DNA of 25,077 nt from an uncultured Beijerinckiaceae bacterium (lineage in GTDB: Bacteria; Pseudomonadota; Alphaproteobacteria; Rhizobiales; Beijerinckiaceae). A program made the position numbers and the translations under genes. The notes beneath the pieces are model-generated. The model worked only from the letters and a program-made list of their open reading frames with translations. It was not told the DNA's origin and ran no database searches. This document shows positions 8,800 to 16,715 of this stretch, in pieces (position 1 is the first letter of the stretch; the number at the start of each line of letters is the position of its first letter). The stretch lies in assembly GCA_937863205.1 (NCBI GenBank), contig CALMGA010000123.1, positions 1 to 25,077 of the forward strand, read 5' to 3'.

Positions 8800-9491
8800 C
8801 GGCGCCGAAGGATGCCGAGGCTCGCTCGCCGAGCGGTGCTCGCGGTCCCCGCGCGGGCGAGAACGCCTTGCCGTCGGCGGCATTCAGGGTCGGCGTGACC
8901 GGGATGCGCCATCTCGAGGCCGACCAGGGCGATCGGCTCAGGCGGGAGATCGCCGTCGTGCTGGCGTGCGTCGTCCGGGCGGCCCGCCGCGGCGGCGGGC
9001 GGCAGGAGGCGCGGGTCGCGGTGGTGTCGCCGCTCGCGGAAGGCGCCGACCGGCTGGTTGCCGAGGAAGGGCTGCGCGCCGGATTCGCCCTGGTCGCGCC
9101 GCTGCCCTTCGCGATCGAAGACTACGTCTGCGACTTCCCCGCCACGGCGGACGCTTTTCGCCGGCTGCTCGCCGCAGCCGTGGTGATCGAGCTCGCCGGC
9201 GTTCGCGGCGCGCGCGAGGCGGAAAGCTACGAGGCGGTCGGCCGCTTCGTGGTCGTGCACTGCGACGTCCTGATCGCCATCTGGGACGGGGCCGTCACGG
9301 GCAAGCGCGGCGGCACGGCGGAGATCATGCGCTTCGCCGCCGACGCCGGCATCCCGATGGTGTGGATCGACGCCCAGCTGCCGCGGCCTTCCCGCTGGCT
9401 CGTCGACCACGCGGCCTGGGAGCGACGCGCGGACTCGGAGAGTGGGGACGCCGCGGTCGCTCTCGCCGCCTATCTGGACCTGCCGAGATGA
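8796..9491 (+). CDS. SLOG-superfamily Rossmann protein
   Basis: 231 residues from a GTG that shares GTGA with the RyR gene's stop, which implies translational coupling. After a ~28-residue low-complexity lead, the SLOG-type fold is clear: RVGVTGMRHL near 31-40, VVSPLAEGADRLVAEEGL at 77-93, APLPFAIEDYVCDF at 101-114 and CDVLIAIWDG at 156-165. Next come GKRGGTAEI and GIPMVWID. These are the nucleotide-binding loops seen in SLOG proteins (relatives of DprA, LOG and TRPM N-termini). SLOG members of bacterial conflict islands are thought to sense or generate NAD- or nucleotide-derived ligands. Here the partner is a membrane RyR protein. The real start could lie slightly downstream, but the coupled GTG is attractive. 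The exact ligand or reaction cannot be read from the sequence. Confidence 0.82.
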   Translation: MTAPKDAEARSPSGARGPRAGENALPSAAFRVGVTGMRHLEADQGDRLRREIAVVLACVVRAARRGGGRQEARVAVVSPLAEGADRLVAEEGLRAGFALVAPLPFAIEDYVCDFPATADAFRRLLAAAVVIELAGVRGAREAESYEAVGRFVVVHCDVLIAIWDGAVTGKRGGTAEIMRFAADAGIPMVWIDAQLPRPSRWLVDHAAWERRADSESGDAAVALAAYLDLPR

Positions 9492-9688
9492 GAACGACTC
9501 GCGGCACTCCGATGGCGATCGGGGGTGTGCCGAGCACGGCGAACTGGCAGGGTCGTTCGCCCTACAGGACAGGCTTCGACCGAGACGACGTGCTGCGACT
9601 GGCCAACGAGTGGGTTGGCGGCATCCTGACACCGGCTGGGCGAACAGAGATCCGAGCGAGAGGCAGCTCCGGCCGTTGGACGTCGTAG
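9488..9688 (+). CDS. Possible small third ORF of the RyR-SLOG operon
   Basis: An ATG at 9488 overlaps the SLOG stop (ATGA) and opens a 66-residue frame with the stretch FDRDDVLRLANEWVGGIL. The overlap geometry is that of coupled translation. The product resembles nothing I know, and a four-base overlap with ATGA arises easily by chance, so this is tentative. From its end to 9952 I see no supported gene. Confidence 0.25.
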   Translation: MRTTRGTPMAIGGVPSTANWQGRSPYRTGFDRDDVLRLANEWVGGILTPAGRTEIRARGSSGRWTS

Positions 9689-9952
9689 CGGCATATGTGG
9701 TGCGCGCTCCTGCCGCCGACCAGGCAGATCGATGTCGCCGCCGCAGACGGAGGCAGACCCAGGTTTTTGATGCGGCGCGACATCCTGATGATGTGTTTGG
9801 ACAAAGAATCGGCAAGCCGATCGGGGCTGAGGCCGGGCTTCGTGCCGCTCGTCGCGAGCGATATCTCGACCGTCCGGTTCTGAGAACGATGTCGTAGGGT
9901 GATGCGTCGGACGGCTCTCGGCATCGCTGACCAGCCCGGACTGGGAGTGCGG

Positions 9953-10402
9953 ATGTTGTCGATGCTCATGCCATCAGAGCCGGCCTCCCTCCGGACGTTC
10001 TCCCTTGCCGTCAATGGCGGCGCTGGCGTCATGCGTCGCGAGGCGACGACACGGTACACGGAGGCCGAATACCGGACCGGCCTGAGTGTCGCGCTAATGG
10101 CGGGACATGCAGTTTTGGCCGCCAGTGGCTCGGCGGTCGAGTCCGTGACCCGGACCGTGATGGCGTTGGAGGACGACCCGTTGTTCAATGCCGGACGCGG
10201 GGCGGTGTTCACGTCCGCGGGCAAGATGGAGATGGACGCTGCCACCATGGATGGTCGGACCCGGGCGGCCGGAGCGGTCGCGGGCCTGTTGGGGCCGCGC
10301 AACCCGATACTTGCCGCGAGGGCCGTGATGGAAAGGTCGGGGGCGGTGATGTTGATCGGGGAAGGGGCGCTCGCCTTTTGTCGCGAGCAGGGCATTCCCT
10401 TG
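9953..10402 (+). pseudogene. Isoaspartyl peptidase / L-asparaginase (Ntn family), N-terminal half
   Basis: About 150 residues match the N-terminal alpha part of EcAIII-type isoaspartyl peptidases: LAVNGGAG, DDPLFNAGRGAVF, EMDAATMDG, AGAVAGL and NPILAARAVME. The ATG at 9953 has GGGAG five bases upstream. Family members are about 310-330 residues and self-cleave to expose a Thr nucleophile near residue 180 (a TVGAV-type site). That half is missing: after CREQGIPL the frame passes directly into an ISL3-family transposase. Without the Thr the product cannot be an active peptidase. The gene was truncated by an insertion or a later deletion. Confidence 0.82.
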
Positions 10403-10959
10403 CTCGACGCCCACCTGCCCATTGTCGAGGCGCGCTGGCGGGACGGCCGACGCAACGCCACCGCGCTTCACCGCGAGGTGCAGGAGCAAGGCTTCGCTGG
10501 CGGCTACGACATCATCCGCCGCTGGGTGGCGCGACGACGCCGGGGCGAGCCGTCGCGGCCGCGTTCCGTTCGGATCCCGTCCACCCGCCGCATCACTCGC
10601 TGGCTCACCGCCTACCCGGCGGCGCTCTCCGCCGAAGAGGGCCGCTTCATCGAAGCTCTCATCGCCGCCGCGCCGGGCCTCAGAGCGGCGGCCGAGCAGG
10701 TGCGCGCCTTCGCCAGCTGCTGCGCCGGCGCAATCCTGCCGGGCTCGCTCCATGGCTCGCCGATGCCGCCATGACCGAGCTCTGCGGCTTTGCCGCCAGT
10801 CTGCGCCAGGACGAGGCCGCGGTACGCGCGGCGATGACGGAACCGTGGAGCAACGGTGCGGTCGAGGGGAAGGTGAACCGCCTCAAGCTGATCAAGCGCA
10901 GCATATACGGCCGCGCCAAGTTCAACCTGTTGCGCCAGCGCGTCCTGCACGCTGCATGA
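10403..10959 (+). mobile_element. ISL3-family transposase remnant (C-terminal part, frameshifted)
   Basis: The translation LDAHLPIVEARW...RNATALHREV...GYDIIRRWVA, then RWLTAYPAALSAEE, is the central-to-late part of an ISL3-family transposase. The family's end follows in another frame: FAASLRQDEAAVRAAM, TEPWSNGAVEGKVNRLKLIK and YGRAKFNLLRQRVL. The frame changes near 10725-10740. The N-terminal zinc-finger/HTH region and the left end are absent, so the element is dead. The junction with the asparaginase half is in frame. In the 191 bases between here and the next gene I see no certain terminal repeat. Confidence 0.82.
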
Positions 10960-11150
10960 GCGGTCCTACCCGTCGACAAGCAAACGCCGCCATCAGCACC
11001 GGATGTGCGGAGGAATCAAGATTGCGAGCCGATTGACATCATCAAACGACCGATCCGACTTCGCAACAAGGGCGTGGGTGATGACGGCTCGAGGATCGTC
11101 GACGCATTGTTTACCGCTATGACAGTCTGTCGGCCAAGTCTCTTCCAGCG

Positions 11151-14100
11151 TCATCGGACAAACGATAGATCTGTGCGATCATACAACTCGGTGAGTTCAC
11201 GGGATGATCTTTTAATATCAGGCAGGAGATATGCTGAACCTTCATGAGACAAATACTCTAAGAGATCACCGAACGTGACGGAATTTCTGTTATCTACAGG
11301 TCCGGTTGTAAGCATAACCTCATAAGTTCCGCCATCAATGAACGACGTTTTACCAAGGCTGCCGTTTACAGTCTCCTTCGAACCTAAAATCATGTTGCGA
11401 CCAGGTAGGAATTCGTATTTCGAGTATTTTGGGTCAAGCCGTGCAAGTAGCTTATTCGTATGCAGATCGAACACGGCTTCACCAAGAAGATTTCGCTTGC
11501 CATTCTCCTCCACGTCGACATCGTAATCGTCATCTCTGTTCTCTTGGTTGATGTCAATAATGACGCTTCTTTGGAGCTTAAAGTCAGCGGATCGGTAAAT
11601 GTCGATTTTCAATGCGGACGGGTTCGACGGATCGCCGATGTCGATGCGTTCTACCACGAAGGCACCATTACCCGCAGAGCGGATCTCAGACTTCCCGACG
11701 ATTTCTGATGTAGCGCCTGTTCCGCACTCGATGCGAAACCTTCTGTCGCCTGACGTGACAAAGATCTGTTGGTCCATCGAAGCGTCAACGGAGATGTTCT
11801 TAGCCCTCGATGGCAGTTCCAACTTGGTGAACTTCGTCGCTCGGATCAGAAAAAGCCGGTCTCCCCTGTCGCTCTGAACCAGCGCCGAGTTGCATTGGCC
11901 GTCAGATGTGACAGTTATGTTTGTCAATCTTGGGTTCGAACCGGCTGGGAAATATGCTTCGAGCGATTGACTGGCAATAGTTTTTCCTTGCGAATCCGTC
12001 AAACGCAGACTGCGATCCTGGAGGCTCAAGCTTCGGACCCGTCCATCCCGGAGCACGATAACATATTGACCCAAGTTGACCGGAGTGCACTCCGTTGGCG
12101 CTCGACAAGCCTTGCCTCCGACGATGTCGGCGCCTGCATGACTCGCATAGACGGTGTTGCGCGAGTTATCCGCCGCGGCCTCTGCAAGTTTGACTGAACC
12201 GCTCAAGAGACGCGAACGCCAGATATAGACGTAGTCACTATCGATTGTCGCAAACGGGCCGTCGATATGCTCATTCGAGAAGTCGGTATCCGGCTTGGGA
12301 TCGCCGCGGAATACCCTGAAAGAGTGACCGGATTTGGCGACGACTGTGAGGCCTTTCGCAGGGCTGACATCTCCATACGGATTGGCGATAAATAGAACCG
12401 AACCATTCGCTGGCATGCGAAAGGACCTTTGATAGGCGAGATCTTCCTTGGTTGGAGACTGCTGCTGCAGCGTGGAGCCGTATGAGGTATACTCGTTGAG
12501 GCTCTTGGAAGAAATGTCATAGGTCTTGGCTGCCGTATTGGAAATGCCAATCAGCGTTTGATCGTCGTCGAACACCACGGGTGCCAGACCTGCCAGGTTA
12601 GGCACTGAAGCGAGCCTGCGCTTTTGCGAAATGCTCCAGAGATCGACTGAGTTCTCCATGTCTACGGCCAGAAGGTTGCCCGAAGGCGAGAAGGTGCTGC
12701 TGGGAAGATAAGCCTTCGCACCGCCAGCCAGTTTCAGGACGACGTGACCATCATCCGCGTTTCGGATCTCGTGCGGAGACGCAAGCAGATGGTGCTTCGC
12801 ATCGTAGGACAGCACCTGTTGCGGCCCTACGCCGTAATAAACATCCTCTTCCAGCCCGATCTCGACGTCGTAGAGCTGGTGACCAGAGGAGGGGGCCAGA
12901 ACCACGGCCTTGTTCTTGCAGAAAGCCAGAAACCGCTCCGTTGAGAGAAAAAACATCTGGTAGAGCCGATCCGGGCAGCCAACGCTGGACAGCGCCTTGC
13001 CTTTCGAGGCGTCGTAGAACGAGATCAGCTGGGACGATCGCACCGCGGCCCGCCGACCGTCTTCCGATATTGCGATCTGGACATCTCCTTCGTTGGGCGT
13101 GCCGACGTTTATGGGTTGTGCGAGGATGGCGCCATTCGATGCATTGTAGAACGCGAGGCGGTCTTTCGAGAGAAGCGCAATCGTGTTCCCGTCTTTCGAG
13201 ATCGCAGAGGCCAAGAATCTGCCTTTGATGGCGTTCAAGAGTTGAAGCTTTTGCTCGGCATCCAGAATGACCCGGCACAGTTCGGGCGTCGTCTCCCAGC
13301 TCAAGGGGGCACCTGCCTTGAGCGCCCGGACGGCTATGGAGATGGCGAGAAGGGGGTCCTCGCGCACGATCGCTTCACGGGCCGCCGCTGCCGCGCGGCC
13401 GGCTTGCGCGATCCGCTCGGCCGTGCGAGCGGTCTCACTCTGCCGCGCCGCTTCACGCCATTGCAGGCCCGCGCCGGCAGCGATGCCGGCAAAGACAAGC
13501 ACCAGTGCCGCCGCCAGCGCGAAGCCTCTCTGACGCGACGCCCGGTGCCGCCGCTGAGACGCGTCAACGAAGGCGCCGAGCGGAGTGGCGGGCGCAATCC
13601 GCCAGCGTGCGACAAGATCGACGCCTTCCTCAAGTGAAAGCCCTGAGATAAGGGCATCACCCTTCCGTCGTGCCGGGGCGTTCTGGTATGCCTTGAGCAG
13701 TCCTTCGAGGCGGGCCCGGGTCTCGATGTCGCGCCGATCCCGTTCCAGCTGCTTGGCGGCCCGCGGCCAGTGCGCGATTAGCGCCTCATGAGCGAGGCGC
13801 GCCTCCACCTCTCCGTCCCGCTCCTGCAGGGTGAGCAAACGCGAGTCGGAGGCGGCGAGCGCGTCGATGAGGGTGCGCGTCGGCCCCGGCGGAAAATCTG
13901 CAAGTCGCGCTGGCCTGGAGGTCACGGCTGCGCCAACGCTCGTCGTGACCATCGCTCGCAGCAATGAAGGCAGCGTCGCCGCGACGTCTGGCGAGCCCTC
14001 CTCGATGCGGCGGTAGACGGTTTCCGCCCGGGTCGCGATCGCGCCCTTTAGTTCGCCGAGCGCCCGATAGCTCGCGAAGGTCAGTCGGGCTGGTCGTGAT

Positions 14101-15623
14101 ACGCCCGCGTCGAGAACGTCGCGACGGTAAAGATCCTCGAGAAGCACGGATAAGAGCGGCAGGGCGCCCGGCTCTGCCGCAGCTGCATCGGCGAGCACCG
14201 CGTCCAGACCCAAGTTTGTCTCCGGATCCTCGTCGAAGCCGAGCCCGACCGCCCGGGTTGGCCTGCGGACCAATTCCAGAAGCTCGGCGCCATCCGGAGG
14301 AAGCAGATCGAGGCGTGAGCCGGCCTCCGTGATATCGAGAAGTGTGGGGACCTCACAGACGCGGTGCCAAAGGTCGGACCGCATCGTCGCGATGACCCAG
14401 ACCAGGCCGCAGCGTGCCAGCCCCGCCAGGATCTGCGCGAAGGACGTTCGGTCCGCGTCCGAGATGCTCGGGTGCGTGAACAGTTCTTCCAATTGGTCGA
14501 TCACGAGAACAAGGCGGGCTTCCTCATGCGCGAGCAGTCCGCGCCGATTTCGCTCCGTGTCCGCCAGCGCCCGCAGCGCATTCCGAAAGGGGAAGGACGG
14601 ATCGGATGCGGAGGCGCGAAGGTGGCGGGCGAGTTCCTCGATGCCGATACCGGGACCGGCAAGCTCCGGCAGACCTTCGCCGGCGCGGATGTCGCCCGCA
14701 AGAAGCGCTCGCGCCAGAGCCGCGACCGGGTCCTGCCCCGTATCTCCGGGGCGCATCACCACTCGCCGCCACAGGCCAACGCCGGGCACGGCCTTGGCCG
14801 CGACGAGAGCCGGCAGGAGGCCGGCGCGCGCGAGGGAACTCTTGCCTGCCCCGGATGCACCGAGCACGAGCAGGAACGCCATCCCGCCCTCGGCCGCCGC
14901 CATGAGCCGGGTCAGGGCCGTCCGGACCGCCCCGTCGCGGCCGAAGAACACGGGCGCGTCCTCGAAGTCATAGGTCGACAGGCCGCGGTAGGGTGGACCT
15001 TTGAGGTGGAACACCTCCCCATCTCCCGGCCGGGCGACCTGGGCGCGCAACCTCCGCTCGATGAGCTTGGCAAGATCGCCTTCGAGCTTGGCATCGAACT
15101 CGTCGAGGGAGCTGTAGCGACTGCTCGCGGCCAGGAACTCGCCCTTATTCTCGAAGTAGCGGGCCCAGAAGGCCTGAAGTGCCCGCCATTGCTGCTCCTG
15201 GTCGGCTTTGCGGGCTTCATTGATGAGTGAGGTTCCGGGATCGCCAGAACGCCGGCAGGCGAGAAGATCGGGTGCGTGGCGAGTGCGATAGGAAGCCAGG
15301 GCATCCTCGAATTCCCATTCCGTGCCGGTCACCGGGGCCCGTCCGTCGATCCCCTTATATTCGCGGACCGACGTTTGCGGCGGCAGCGGTGTTCCCAGGC
15401 GCGCCCACAGTATCAGAACGACAATATCATGCGTCGAGGGCGGCTCGATGTCGTCCTGGAAGTGACCTGTGGCCCGCAGCGGTTCGCTTTCCCAAAAATA
15501 AGGGATGAGCTGCACGTGGGCCGCGTAATCGCGTGCCAGCTTCTGGATGGTGAGTTGAGCCCTCAGCCGCTCCTCGCGCACATCGCTTGGTGAGGATACA
15601 AAAATGCGGAGACGACTGGGCAT
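11151..15623 (-). CDS. DUF4062 / STAND NTPase / TM / beta-propeller protein (copy 2)
   Basis: A paralogue of the first STAND protein, 1490 residues from the ATG at 15623; the frame is open to 15725, but DUF4062 begins at once after this ATG (MPSRLRIFVSSPSDVREERL). The DUF4062 signature continues with HDIVVLILWARLGTPLPP. The P-loop GASGAGKSS lies at about 255-263 and Walker B LVLVIDQLEELF at about 371-382. A LAHEALIAHWPRA helix closes the NTPase and a single transmembrane helix follows (about 699-721). The remaining ~750 residues are a divergent beta-propeller (SKDGNTIALLS, SEDGRRAAV, SPSGNLLAVD) whose DNA is far less GC-rich than the NTPase part. No effector gene adjoins it, so DUF4062 or the membrane segment may act itself, or it may share the patatin (inference). 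Ribosome binding is not obvious. Confidence 0.88.
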   Translation of the reverse strand: MPSRLRIFVSSPSDVREERLRAQLTIQKLARDYAAHVQLIPYFWESEPLRATGHFQDDIEPPSTHDIVVLILWARLGTPLPPQTSVREYKGIDGRAPVTGTEWEFEDALASYRTRHAPDLLACRRSGDPGTSLINEARKADQEQQWRALQAFWARYFENKGEFLAASSRYSSLDEFDAKLEGDLAKLIERRLRAQVARPGDGEVFHLKGPPYRGLSTYDFEDAPVFFGRDGAVRTALTRLMAAAEGGMAFLLVLGASGAGKSSLARAGLLPALVAAKAVPGVGLWRRVVMRPGDTGQDPVAALARALLAGDIRAGEGLPELAGPGIGIEELARHLRASASDPSFPFRNALRALADTERNRRGLLAHEEARLVLVIDQLEELFTHPSISDADRTSFAQILAGLARCGLVWVIATMRSDLWHRVCEVPTLLDITEAGSRLDLLPPDGAELLELVRRPTRAVGLGFDEDPETNLGLDAVLADAAAAEPGALPLLSVLLEDLYRRDVLDAGVSRPARLTFASYRALGELKGAIATRAETVYRRIEEGSPDVAATLPSLLRAMVTTSVGAAVTSRPARLADFPPGPTRTLIDALAASDSRLLTLQERDGEVEARLAHEALIAHWPRAAKQLERDRRDIETRARLEGLLKAYQNAPARRKGDALISGLSLEEGVDLVARWRIAPATPLGAFVDASQRRHRASRQRGFALAAALVLVFAGIAAGAGLQWREAARQSETARTAERIAQAGRAAAAAREAIVREDPLLAISIAVRALKAGAPLSWETTPELCRVILDAEQKLQLLNAIKGRFLASAISKDGNTIALLSKDRLAFYNASNGAILAQPINVGTPNEGDVQIAISEDGRRAAVRSSQLISFYDASKGKALSSVGCPDRLYQMFFLSTERFLAFCKNKAVVLAPSSGHQLYDVEIGLEEDVYYGVGPQQVLSYDAKHHLLASPHEIRNADDGHVVLKLAGGAKAYLPSSTFSPSGNLLAVDMENSVDLWSISQKRRLASVPNLAGLAPVVFDDDQTLIGISNTAAKTYDISSKSLNEYTSYGSTLQQQSPTKEDLAYQRSFRMPANGSVLFIANPYGDVSPAKGLTVVAKSGHSFRVFRGDPKPDTDFSNEHIDGPFATIDSDYVYIWRSRLLSGSVKLAEAAADNSRNTVYASHAGADIVGGKACRAPTECTPVNLGQYVIVLRDGRVRSLSLQDRSLRLTDSQGKTIASQSLEAYFPAGSNPRLTNITVTSDGQCNSALVQSDRGDRLFLIRATKFTKLELPSRAKNISVDASMDQQIFVTSGDRRFRIECGTGATSEIVGKSEIRSAGNGAFVVERIDIGDPSNPSALKIDIYRSADFKLQRSVIIDINQENRDDDYDVDVEENGKRNLLGEAVFDLHTNKLLARLDPKYSKYEFLPGRNMILGSKETVNGSLGKTSFIDGGTYEVMLTTGPVDNRNSVTFGDLLEYLSHEGSAYLLPDIKRSSRELTELYDRTDLSFVR

Positions 15624-15842
15624 GAAAGAATTCAGGACTTTGGAACCGACCCCGCAGCGCGGCCGGAAGTGTAGGCAAGCTCCTATCTGTGAACGTCCGG
15701 CTGAATGAATCAAGACGTTTTGCACGCAAGCTGGACGGTTCTATTAACGTGACTCCGGGCCTGCCGGTGGGCTGCGAGAAGGAGCTGCTGCCCAGGAGGT
15801 CGCCTTGTCTGGTGAGCATCCCGGGCCGTTCCGACGGCAGGC
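15624..15842. other. Intergenic stretch upstream of the second STAND gene
   Basis: This stretch must carry the promoter of the second STAND gene, but I see no convincing -35/-10 pair. There is a short inverted pair, GTGAGC and GCTCAC, flanking about 23 bases near 15813-15847, which may belong to the adjoining IS remnant. Confidence 0.3.
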
Positions 15843-16220
15843 TCACGCGGGGGCGGCCCTCCACAGGGTGATTAGGCGCTTGAGATTATAGGTTAGGTTG
15901 GCGAGGCCGATCTTGATCGTCGCCTTGGGCAGGCCGATGGTGCGGACGAACAGGCCCATGCGTGCTTTCTGCTCGGCGAAGACGTGTTCGACGTGGGCGC
16001 GGATCCTGGACTTGGCGTTGTTGGCGCGCCGTACCGCGCGCGACAGCGGCCGGTGTGCCGGCTTCTTGCGGTGCAGGCGCGACACGAAGCCGTTGTCGGC
16101 CATGAACGCCTCGTTGACTTTCGAGCGGTAGGCCGTGTCGCCACACACCGGGGATGCCGTGTTCGCCTTGTCGAGCAGGCCTGCGCGCAACCGAATGCCC
16201 TCGTGCGCCGCCGCATCGGT
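15843..16220 (-). mobile_element. IS5-family transposase remnant (C-terminal part)
   Basis: About 125 residues match the DDE-transposase end of IS5-type elements: VCGDTAYRSKVNEAF (the second catalytic Asp region), FVSRLHRKKPAHRPLSRA, NAKSRIRAHVEHVFAEQK (the catalytic Glu in VEHVFAEQ), and MGLFVRTIGL...IGLANLTYNLKRL. An in-frame TAG at 16248-16250 blocks the frame upstream and the first catalytic Asp region is missing. No paired terminal inverted repeat is visible. It is a dead fragment that bounds the second STAND gene on its upstream side. Confidence 0.85.
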
Positions 16221-16715
16221 CGCCAGCCAGCGACGGGTCCTCGACGGCTACGAGGCCATCCTGACAGCCTGCTGCGAAGCAGCGCGCTCGCTCGCTCACC
16301 TTCCAACCCTGGATCCAGAAACTCGCTTCATAAGCTTAGCGGTATGAGAGCACGAGCGATGAGCATCGCTTGTGCGGTCACGACATCGCGCCGAATCACA
16401 GTCGAGGTGAAGATCAGCGACGTGGTGCTGGACGGTCGTGTGAGGTTCGGTGCCACTGTGCATCCGCAGGGGACACCTCTGAACGTCCGCTCAACGCGTC
16501 ATCTGACTTGTAAACTGCCGTTTAGCTGTCGGCTAGCTCTCGCCGAAGAGCGGCCGAACGGCCCTGCGCCCAAGCTGGTCGTCCAGCCACTCGGTTATCT
16601 CGCTCCGAAGCAGACACGACGGTTGAGGTGCGGATGCCGGCGCAGGGTGGGTAGCGGGAGCGCATCGGCCCAGCAAGGGATGCCAGAACCACGACCAAAG
16701 CGGACGATCCTCCCG
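16221..16715. other. Gene-poor stretch between IS remnant and histidine kinase
   Basis: About 500 bases with no gene I can support. A plus-strand frame is open across it but reads into the antisense of the kinase gene and is most likely a shadow. The notable content is a 26-base near-palindrome at 16350-16375. Imperfect repeats of AAGCGG/CCGCTT lie around the kinase stop (about 16700-16730) and could form a weak hairpin. Confidence 0.4.
16350..16375. repeat. 26-base near-perfect palindrome
   Basis: The arms GCACGAGCGATG (16350-16361) and CATCGCTTGTGC (16364-16375) are complementary at 11 of 12 positions around a two-base centre. The two-base centre suits a DNA-binding dyad better than an RNA hairpin, and no T-run follows. 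Its owner is unknown. Confidence 0.6.

Noticed and set aside
8664..9815. Minus-strand open frame of 383 codons over the SLOG gene
   Set aside because: Antisense to the SLOG gene, Arg-rich, no motifs; the plus-strand frame has the clear Rossmann loops.
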